A DNA stretch of 31,410 nt. Source: a virus. Numbering within the stretch: position 1 is the first letter of the stretch; each line of letters starts with the position of its first letter. Positions 9,423 through 18,600 of this stretch are shown here, in pieces. Location: positions 1 to 31,410 of IMG/VR virus record IMGVR_UViG_3300000116_000113, one strand, 5' to 3'. The notes under the pieces are model-generated. The model did not search any database, had not been told where the DNA came from, and saw only the letters and a list, made by a program, of their open reading frames with translations. Made by a program: the position numbers and the translations under genes.

Positions 9423-10390
9423 GCATTCGGTCACTATGGCAATTAGATTCTAATCCATTTTTTGATAATTCAAAAAATTCTGGAGGAGACTATTATAATA
9501 CTTATCAAGATTTTATAAAAAGATCTAAGCTTGACTTGTCTTTAAAAAATTTTGTTTTAGATGATGCATTTAGTTTTATACCTTCGTACAGCTCTACTGT
9601 TGAAATAATGTTTCCTTCACATATTTTTAACTACGAAAATTTATACACATCTGTGATTCATAAAAAATTAAACTCAATAGATATAACATTTAATTTATCT
9701 TTTGATGTTAGAAACGATTTAGATGCAGAAAATATTAAGAGTTACATAGAAGACAAGGCTGGAGAAGAGCCTTTCCCTCTTCAGTTTGCTGACAGGTTAA
9801 GTTTAGATCAGCAGAATGCATATAAATCTTTATTTTCTTTACCTCCTTATATGGTTCAATGGTTTACATGTATTAGTGTTAATCACGACGAATCATACAA
9901 TAATCAGAACAATCTTTCGATGACATTTAAAAATCAAGATTTTTCGATATTAAATTCAAAGTATATATTATATGCAAATTGTTTGCCTCAGAGAACAAAA
10001 GATATAATAAATCAATACACATTAAAAGAAGAACTAGATATTGAACCATCTTATCCTTTTAGTGTGATTGAAAATAATGCTGTGGTACAAACTGAATTAT
10101 TTGCCCCAGATGCAAGACTTCATTATTCCAGGGACGGAAATAAAAATACAAAGTTAAAAGTTTTAGAGCTAAATTTTGATAAAATTAGCACAGAAACATT
10201 GGTGAAATTATTAACTTTTTTTATAAAGAGGCAGGGAGTAGAAACATTCAAGTTTAAAACAAAGCAGGGTAAAGTTTTGAATTTGGTCGCAGGAAAAATA
10301 AGACACTCATACCTATATAGTGGTGTACATAGAGTAACCGTATCTTGTGTTGAAGAGGTTTTATCAAGGAAATTTCACTGGAAATATTAA
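9419..10390 (+). CDS. Minor tail protein, M-like
   Basis: A 323-residue protein starting in an ATGA overlap with the preceding stop. The frame is open further upstream, but the start at 9419 is preferred because the earlier ATG at 9332 lies deep inside the previous gene. The C-terminal 80 or so residues follow the lambda M / Phage_min_tail pattern: a strand with Val-Glu-Thr-Phe-Lys-Phe, a turn, a strand ending in a basic patch, and a final Val-x-Val-Ser-Cys-Val-Glu-Glu-Val strand. The N-terminal region has a similar but weaker layout, with an Ile-Glu-Asp-Lys-Ala-Gly and Pro-Phe stretch, so the protein may hold two such domains. Lambda M is about 109 residues. The place between tape measure and L-like gene is the canonical one. 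The likely role is in the tail tip, joining the tube to L and J. Confidence 0.65.
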   Translation: MSIRSLWQLDSNPFFDNSKNSGGDYYNTYQDFIKRSKLDLSLKNFVLDDAFSFIPSYSSTVEIMFPSHIFNYENLYTSVIHKKLNSIDITFNLSFDVRNDLDAENIKSYIEDKAGEEPFPLQFADRLSLDQQNAYKSLFSLPPYMVQWFTCISVNHDESYNNQNNLSMTFKNQDFSILNSKYILYANCLPQRTKDIINQYTLKEELDIEPSYPFSVIENNAVVQTELFAPDARLHYSRDGNKNTKLKVLELNFDKISTETLVKLLTFFIKRQGVETFKFKTKQGKVLNLVAGKIRHSYLYSGVHRVTVSCVEEVLSRKFHWKY

Positions 10391-10412
10391 AAAAATTTAT
10401 TAAAATAATTTA

Positions 10413-11321
10413 ATGGCATATAGTAAACCACAGAAAATTAACGAAGAACTTTTTCAATATAGCAAAAATCAAGTTATAGAACTATTTGAAATATCAGATA
10501 TAAGAGGGGATAGTTCGTCTATTTATTTTTATGGAGGAATCAATAATTTCAATGAAGGTATAATTTTTGATGGAAAAACTTATATATATCTTCCGTTTTC
10601 TGGTGAGGATTTTGCTACTAGGGGTGATGGAAAAATGAATAGGCCGAAAATAAAAATCATAAACCACTTAGGACTTTTCTCGAAATATATAAAAAATAAA
10701 GACGACCTTTTAAGGGCAAGGGTTCACAGGACAAGGACATTTGTTAAATTTTTAGACAAAGAAAACTTTTTGAACTTTGATGAAGATTATGAGTATTGGT
10801 ATAATTTAGGTATAGATCCAGATCCTAGTGCTATAATTAAAAAAGAAACATGGTTAATAGCGCAAAAAATAAACGAAAATAAAAATTACATTGAATACGA
10901 ATTAGCCAATGCTCTTGATTTAGATAATATAACATTACCTAGAAGAAAAATAATCAATAATTATTGTTCCTGGAAATATAGAGGTTCCCAATGTGGTTTT
11001 ACTGGTCCGCCCATAGCTGACAGTAATAATGTTAAATTTGAAAACTCCATGGTAGACAGAGGTGAGTGGGTGGCTGGAACAAGTTACACTCAAGGAGATT
11101 TTGTATATTTAATAGTTGAGGATGGCGTAAGTTTTAGGCCTTTAGTTTTTGTTGCAGCAAAAGATCATACATCATCTCAGTCTAATAGGCCCACTCTGGA
11201 TAATAGAACATGGTTAAAGGATGAATGTTCTAAAAATTTAAATGGATGCAAAATGAGGTTTAAGGGGGCTCCTAACGAACCTTTGCCGTTTGGAGGCTTT
11301 CCTTCTAGTAGGTTATTTTAA
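10413..11321 (+). CDS. Minor tail protein L-like with four-cysteine Fe-S motif
   Basis: A 302-residue member of the lambda L family, a tail tip protein. Four cysteines, Cys185, Cys194, Cys272 and Cys279, sit in the family context: Asn-Tyr-Cys before a Tyr-Arg-Gly-x-x-Cys-Gly-Phe stretch, then Cys-x-x-x-Leu-x-Gly-Cys-x-x-Arg-Phe, and a final Leu-Pro-Phe-Gly-Gly-Phe-Pro. In lambda L these cysteines bind an iron-sulfur cluster. Between the two pairs, about residues 216-268, lies an insert with the Trp-x-x-Gly-Thr-x-Tyr-x-x-Gly-Asp-x-Val and late Trp pattern of CBM5/12-type carbohydrate-binding modules. The upstream gap is 22 AT-rich bases with no Shine-Dalgarno sequence. The next gene starts one base after the stop. 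The family call is firm; the sugar-binding role of the insert is inference. Confidence 0.9.
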   Translation: MAYSKPQKINEELFQYSKNQVIELFEISDIRGDSSSIYFYGGINNFNEGIIFDGKTYIYLPFSGEDFATRGDGKMNRPKIKIINHLGLFSKYIKNKDDLLRARVHRTRTFVKFLDKENFLNFDEDYEYWYNLGIDPDPSAIIKKETWLIAQKINENKNYIEYELANALDLDNITLPRRKIINNYCSWKYRGSQCGFTGPPIADSNNVKFENSMVDRGEWVAGTSYTQGDFVYLIVEDGVSFRPLVFVAAKDHTSSQSNRPTLDNRTWLKDECSKNLNGCKMRFKGAPNEPLPFGGFPSSRLF

Positions 11322-11322
11322 A

Positions 11323-11745
11323 GTGGAAAAGTATAAAAAATGTATAAAAGATATTATATCAATATCGGAATCTAAGCCTCAAGAAGAATCTTGCGGATTT
11401 ATTGTTTTGACTAAATCAGGCCCATTTAGCATTGAGACTCGAAATCGAGCACCCAGTAAAGAAAAAAAGTTTTCTATTTCGCCTCTAGACTTTGTTAAAG
11501 CTAAGAAAAAATGCCATTCAATAATTTCAATTTTTCATTCTCATAGTCTAGGCGATGAAAATCCATCTGAATTGGATTTAAGAATGACAGAGGAATTGAG
11601 AATACCTTTTGTTATTTATAGTTTGATAACAAAAAAAACTAGGTTAATTTCGCCAAAAGGTATGCAAAGTAAAAATTTGCACCTAAGGAGACTGCATCAG
11701 GCCATTAAAAAGTGTAATAATAACTTTAAGGAACATGTGGAATGA
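11323..11745 (+). CDS. JAMM/MPN metallopeptidase, K-like, without NlpC/P60 domain
   Basis: A 140-residue protein if it starts at GTG 11323, one base after the L-like stop with AGTAGG at 11307-11312 upstream; a TTG at 11290 is possible but would overlap. The zinc peptidase signature is intact: Glu22 in a Glu-Glu-Ser-Cys-Gly-Phe stretch, His72-Ser-His74, then Ser82 and Asp85 with the classic seven- and two-residue spacing. In lambda, K carries this domain plus a C-terminal NlpC/P60 cell wall hydrolase domain; here the protein ends after the JAMM fold, so any wall hydrolase must be elsewhere. Gene order between L-like and I-like supports the K assignment. The likely role is a processing or wall-related step in tail tip function. 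The last four bases overlap the next gene. Confidence 0.85.
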   Translation: MEKYKKCIKDIISISESKPQEESCGFIVLTKSGPFSIETRNRAPSKEKKFSISPLDFVKAKKKCHSIISIFHSHSLGDENPSELDLRMTEELRIPFVIYSLITKKTRLISPKGMQSKNLHLRRLHQAIKKCNNNFKEHVE

Positions 11746-12674
11746 AAATTTTTTTACACGGAAATTTGGGTCATAAATTTGGTCGAGAATGGGATTTAAA
11801 AATCAATACGGCTGCTGAAGCATTTAAAGCTATTGATGCAAACTCAGATGGCTTTTACAAGCATATACTAGATGGTCAAAAACATAACATTCGTTATGCA
11901 GCCATCCAGGGAGATAAACAACTTAGATTAGAAGATCAATTACACTTTAACTTAAAAGAAGAAAAGGATTTGCATATCCTTGCAGTCCCAGAGGGGGCAT
12001 TAGACGAAGATGATTTAATGTGGTGGGGCTTCGGAGGCGCGCTCCTGGGGGCAGGACTAAGTACTTGGGCCGAAAACTGGGATGATGGTTGGTTAAAAAC
12101 TGGAGCAATAGCTATTGGGTCAGTAGCATTTGATTTAGGAATGGCTTTAGGGACTACAGGTTTAATGATGAAATTAATGGATGCCCCCTCAGTTACAGCG
12201 CCAGATATTGAAATGACTGCGCCACCTGAAGAAAAGGCTCCAGAGAAAAAAAATACAACATCATTTACATTTTCAAGGCCAGTCAATAACACATCTCAAG
12301 GAGTGCCAGTTCCTATTGGTTATGGAAGACTGCGGGTAGGAAGCAGCGTAATATCTTCTGCTTTATTAAATTGCAGGATTACTCCTTTCCCTAGCATTGT
12401 GGAGAGTAACGAAGCAGACGATGGTAATTTGCAAGTCGCTGCTACGGTAGATCAATTTAGTAGTACTGCGAGTGCGGGAGCTTTGGCTCCATTAAATCAA
12501 TTCGAAATGGAAAGAATTGTAAATTCTGAAACTGCAGATGGAGATTCTATTGTGGAACTGCAGGATTCTGAAGGTGATTGGCACGAAACATCCATGGCTC
12601 TAATTAAGGAACAACTAGGCGGCGCTGGTGCCTGGAATGATTTTGTATTTACACGAGGATTAGGAGTCTTTTAA
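11742..12674 (+). CDS. Tail assembly protein, I-like
   Basis: A 310-residue protein of the lambda I type, starting in an ATGA overlap, with AAGGA at 11728-11732. Residues 1-82 form a ubiquitin-like beta-grasp domain typical of I proteins, opening with Lys-Ile-Phe-Leu-His-Gly and the Phe-Gly-Arg-Glu turn. Residues about 95-150 are glycine-rich and hydrophobic. Residues about 184-213 carry the family signature: Phe-x-x-Pro-Val-Asn, Gln-Gly-Val-Pro-Val-Pro, then Tyr-Gly-x-Leu-Arg-Val-Gly-Ser. A tail of some 95 residues follows, longer than in lambda I (223 residues in total), and I do not recognise it. In lambda, I is needed for tail tip assembly but is not found in the finished tail. Its place just before J is canonical. 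Confidence 0.85.
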   Translation: MKIFLHGNLGHKFGREWDLKINTAAEAFKAIDANSDGFYKHILDGQKHNIRYAAIQGDKQLRLEDQLHFNLKEEKDLHILAVPEGALDEDDLMWWGFGGALLGAGLSTWAENWDDGWLKTGAIAIGSVAFDLGMALGTTGLMMKLMDAPSVTAPDIEMTAPPEEKAPEKKNTTSFTFSRPVNNTSQGVPVPIGYGRLRVGSSVISSALLNCRITPFPSIVESNEADDGNLQVAATVDQFSSTASAGALAPLNQFEMERIVNSETADGDSIVELQDSEGDWHETSMALIKEQLGGAGAWNDFVFTRGLGVF

Positions 12675-12685
12675 ATTTATTTAAA
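12670..12685. repeat. AT palindrome over I-like stop and J-like start
   Basis: Bases 12670-12676 and 12679-12685 are exact inverted copies (TTTAAAT and ATTTAAA) around two T bases. The palindrome contains the stop of the I-like gene and the first base of the J start codon. It may open the start region or act as a weak site; in such AT-rich DNA it may also be chance. Confidence 0.4.
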
Positions 12686-15600
12686 TGGGTTACAATATAT
12701 ACGCTTTTTCTAATAACACTGAACCTAGGTTGTTTTTCAGGAACCTAGAGGAAGGCGGGCATTCTGATGAAGACTTAGAAAAGCTACAATCTACTACATT
12801 TCTAAAAACACTAGACCTTTTATCAGAAGGTCCGATAGAAGGCTTTTGCGATCAAACAGGCAAATTAGTAACAGGCATAGATATATTAAAAGGAGTTTAT
12901 CTAAATGAGATCCCAATTAAGAATACTCAAATTAATACAGTAAACGATATAGGGGCTTACAATTTTAGGAATGTCAGACTCGCGTTTAAAAAAGGACAAC
13001 CAGATCAAAAAGGATTCCATCAAGATGATAGTGTCACTAATGTAACCTCTCCTTATTATTGGTTAAGGGACTTTTCTTATTCGTCTCAAACTATAAATAA
13101 ATCTATAAATTTAAGTAATCAAGTTAACTTAGATTCAAAAGATGGAACATTGCAAGCTAAAAAAATCAACAGTCAATGCACTCACTCAGTTATAGATCAA
13201 GATGTAGATTGGCTTGGAGTTACATTAAATGTAGGAAGTTGTTATACAATTGCAGACGATGGTGAGCAATTACCTAATGTAGGCGCATTCCATATATGGG
13301 GAGATTTTACTGGCATAACCCATAGAACTATTCCAGAAAATACAGCAGTTAAAGTTTTGGCTGATGGACCAGGTGAATTTAATGCATATGTGTATATAAG
13401 CGGACTTGCTTTATCTTCCTATAAAGAAGATATATTTTTTAAATTAATTGACTCTAAAGAGTTAGCTTCAAATAGACCTAGAAAAATATTTATAAGAAAT
13501 GTCACAGAACAATCTTTTAATTTTAAATCGAACTTTACGGCGAGTCTTGACTCTGTTACTGAAATTGTAAATTCAAATTTATCGTATCCTTCTTCAGCTT
13601 TAGTTGCCAGCTTAATTAATGCAGAGAATTTTTCTAATATACCACAGAGATCATATCATTTAAAACTCAAAAAAATCAGAGTTCCTAGTAATTATGTAGA
13701 TAAAGTGGAAGGACCAGATGGACCTACAAAAGAGAGAAAATATGCTTATAAGGGATTTAAAAAAGGGTCCAAACACACTAGCGAGGATCGGCATGAAGGT
13801 GTATGGGATGGAACATTTAAAGAAGAACTGGAGTGGACTGATAATCCTGCTTGGATATTATGGGATTTACTTACAAATGATGTCTATGGAATAGGTGAAT
13901 ATTTAAAAGATATAAATATAGACAGATGGGCATTTTACAAAGTAGCTAAATACTGCGATCAATTAGTTCCCACTTCTTTGCCAGCTTCAGATGCGAATGA
14001 ATTTGTTAAAGAAAGAAGGTTTTCCTGTAATATATTAATTCAAAATGCTGCAGAAGCATATCAAACAATAAATGAAATAGCTTCTGTTTTTAGGTCTTTA
14101 GTCTATTTTGATAACTTAGATGTATTAATATCCACAAATAATTTAAAGGATTCAGTTTATACTTTCACTAATGACTCCGTGACTTCAGATGGGTTTTCCT
14201 ATATAGGATCTTCTTATAGAACGAGATTCACTGCTGTAAAAGTTGGATACAAGGATAAGGATGATTCATTTTTACCAAAATACGAATACATAGAAGATCC
14301 TGAAGGAATATTAAGATTTGGATTATTGCAGAAGGAAGTGACTGCCGTAGGGTGTACCTCTCGAGATCAAGCATTAAGGTTAGGAAGATGGATACTTTTA
14401 ACGGCGAATCTAGAAGAGGAAAGTATTACATTTAGGACAGACAGAAAAGCTGAATTTTTATATCCAGGGCAAGTTTTTACTGTATACGATAAATTGAGGT
14501 CAGATGAAGTCGTAGGAGGTAGAGTAAGATATTTACAAAACAATAAAAATAATGTTCAAGACAACTTTATATTACTTGATGAAACACTAGATATAGAAAA
14601 CAGAAAATACAAATCTATATCTTTTGTAATACCAAGTTCTGATGGATCAAAAAACACTATATATAAAGAATTTGTACATAGAAATGGAAAAGCTATTGGC
14701 GGACAAGACGATGGTGACAGAGGTACATTCTCTATAGTTCCAATAAATTCAGACAGCAGCGACAATAGGCAGATAAATAATTATCTTCAAAATACTCCTT
14801 CTGGCACCAAAATAATAACTAATTCAAATGAAGATTTAATACTGCTTGACCCAGGACAAGAATCATACACTAGCAGCACGGCTCAATATAAAACACTAAA
14901 TGATTATTTTCTACAAAGCGGAGTGCTTGAAAACTTAAGGCAAGGTGGAGAGCGTGCTAAGAATACTTCGAAGATTAGTGAAGGTGCATATTATATCCTT
15001 CATGTGGAAGATGATGTTGGAAATGATTTAAGAGAGCCAAAGGAATATACTTTAATTTCAAAAACGGAAAATGATGATGGAAGCTTTACAATAGCTGGAT
15101 TAGAGTACAATAGAGATAAATTTGATAAAACGGATGTTTCTTCTGATATTTACGACGAGTCAACATTTGTATACGACAATAAATTATTTAATAGAAACCT
15201 TAATGATGGCGATGGAGCTTTACCTCCTGGCAACCAACCAGAGGAAGAAGAAGAAGTTGTTCAGGTAATAAATTACGGATACCCGAAAGCTAATACCGTG
15301 GATCTTATAGTGGATCCAGAGGGATTTATAAATGCTGACGGAACTAAAGTTTCACTGGTCAACTACTATCTGCATAATATAAGCGAAAATCAAAAATATT
15401 ATGATGCAAGTAAATCTAATTCACCGAGATATGAACTTAGAGTACAAGAAATAGACGAAGAGTATTATGGGAAATTATTAAGTTCAACCGTAAACGACAC
15501 AGCAATACTACAAAATGGACAGTATATTATACCTGGTCAATCCTGTGGAGCTAACAAAGTTTTGTATGATAATGCATACGGAGAGTTTGTACGAATTGTA

Positions 15601-18600
15601 GATGCAGATGGAAAATTAAGATTCATCAATACTGTTTTTACTCCTACAGGAAAAGCTTTAATTGGTGGAACTGATGTAAAAAGAGTAACTATACCAAACT
15701 ATAAAGATTCAAAATTTACGGATATATTAAAAGTCGAGAGGCCTCGTGTATTAGAAGAAACTGGGAAACTTAATGTAGAGGGATGTACTGTATTTCGTAA
15801 AACTTATTCAGATAAACAAATTACAGATGTTTTGTCTGGACAATTCGAACTTCCCAATCCAGAGGGCTTTTATGAGATACGATGGTCGGAAGCAAATAGC
15901 CATGGAAGAAGTGCGGAAAAAGTTTTATTCTTCAGGGGGTCTGTAGATACAAATCCACCAATACCTCCAGAATCATTCACTGCATCGTTAAATAATCTGT
16001 TTCCTAATTTAATAAGTTTTAAATGGAGAACTTCTCCAGAAAGAGATAGTGACATATATGGATTTAGAATATATACGGGGCATGTTGGTGGCGGAGATCC
16101 AGATTTAGAAAATACAGATGTTATAGCTCCTTCAGATGATTTTCCAAATACCGAATCAGTGCCAAAAGAAAATGCTAGATATTTGCTAGAAGTTCCTGGG
16201 AGGAATAGTGTATATGCAAACTACACTGCGAATACTAATGATGGCAGAATAAGAGACGATCAAGGCAATCCTATAAGCGTGGGAGACGTTGCGGCTTTTC
16301 ACATACGAGCTATTGATTTTGCACAAAACCCAAGTGACCCAATAAACAGTAATCTGCTATCATTATTTGACCTAAATTTGCCACCCTCTTTTTTGCTTTC
16401 TGGAGAAATTAGAGAGGAAGGAAAGGGTACTGACAGGTATGGGCATTATCCAATACTTCATGCATTTTATTCAGGAGCTTTTCATGAACTACCTTCTTTC
16501 AGTAAATATCATATTGAAATTTTTGATGAAACAAATGGTGTTGGTATTGGAAAAGATTATAATATATTTAAAAGTGATGTAAGAACTGACGAAGCAGATA
16601 TATACGGAATAGATGGCTCTGGACATTTCGAAATAAGAAATGTTTTACCAAATACAACTTATTTTGGCAGAATGGCAGCATGGACTGTCGATGGAAGATC
16701 TTCTCCATATGCAGAATCTACTGCATCAATAGGAGCTGACAATTTTGCTCCAGCAAGGCTACAGAACTTCAGGGTATATAAAGAGTTTAGTAATTTTAGA
16801 TTCATATGGGATGTACCCAGGGAGAAAGATTGCAGCAGAATATTATTGTTTACTGGGGAAGGGGATCAGAATTTTAATATTACGAACGAGGCATCTAATA
16901 GCATAAATAGAATAGAGGAGGTTCCAGACCAAAGACCTTTTGCATCTGTTAATCCCGATGATAGCCCAGCATTCCCAATTGACAAATTTAGACATCCAGA
17001 TGGAACTCCTTGGCAGAAAAGGCAATTTCCCTTTCATGCAGTTCCAGTAGACACATCAAATAATACTGGTGTATGGGCAGATGGAGAATATGTGTATGTT
17101 GACTTAAGTCCACCTCAAATTCATACCAGCGGAAGTCTTTCTGATGATGGTAATACATATATACATGTTTTTTATTCAGGGGTTTCTCAGAACGATCAAT
17201 CATTTAAATACTATCACACTGAATATCAAAATGTTAATGAGTTTGAATTTAAGTCTTACCAAGATAGGACAAAAGCTCATCATATCGCTCCAGAAGATAG
17301 AGCGCATGAAATACAAAAAATAGGAAAAGGCTCTGGGCATTTTTCTTTCCTTGCTGCTGGAAATAGATTTTACGAAGTAAGTACGAAGGTTGTTTTAGAT
17401 GTATTAGAAACAGATTTTGGCGATGATGTTCCATTAACAAATCATTTGTATGGAAAAAGCTCTGTTTATATTTGGGCTCCGCCCGATCAAAATCCTCCTC
17501 CCCCACCAAGTTGGGTAACTTCATCAAAAAACGGTAATAACATATTTTTATCATGGAACAATCCTAGTGTTCATGATTTAGATTCAATACTTTTATATAC
17601 AGGATATCAGAATAAAACTGGAAAAAAAGACGGCACAAGAATTCATGATGATTCAAGAAAAACTTCTGATATCATTGCGCTTAGAGATTTTCACGCAAAC
17701 ACAAATAAAAATTTATATTTTTGGCTAAGAGCTAAAGATACATCAAACAATCTTAGTGATTTTAGTGTTGGCAACACTAGTTCAGATCCTCTTGGTAATA
17801 GCGGGCAATTGGTTTCTGTTGGAAGAACTAAACAGCTTGATAGAGACGAAATAGTAATAACTACTGGAATAAATTTAGACAATAAAGGGGATGGAGCATC
17901 TCAACCATTTATAGAGTATACTATACTAGATAATCCAGTAAACTACCAGCATGCATTTTACAATATAGAGCTTGCTAGAGATCCAAAGTACACGACACTT
18001 GTGGGCACTCAAGCCTCAGAAATAACCTATGGCCCCGATTTCGCCCCAACTGAAAATGTAGGCAGTGGAGTATTTAGTAATTTATTAGCTAATGAATATT
18101 ATTATCTTAGGGCAAGAATTCAGGAGCATGATGGAAAATATAGTTACTGGACTGAAGCCGCAGATAATCCCATACTAACTCCTAAAGACGATATACCGCC
18201 AATTGATCCAGTCAATTTCTTTATAACTTCTGGACCTAAGCAAGTGTACCTAGAATGGGAATGGGGTAACGGAATATCAAGAGACACCGCTCATGTTTTA
18301 ATTTATAAAACTGGAATACCAACAGGAAGAATTGAAAATCAATCTCACCAGGAAAACAATTGTTGGTCTCAGTTTGATATTAGTGGTTATTTTCAAGACA
18401 ACCCTGAAGAGTATACTTACAAGCAGCCCGCATCTACATCATATATAGACAATGACATAGAAACAGGGATTGTTGATCCTATTCATGGCGGAAAGAAACA
18501 AACAGTATTATATCATTATTTTCTTAAAACAGTAGACAGATCTAATAATACTGGAGAACATTTCGTTTCTGGAATAGCCAGAGATGAGCACTCTGGATAT

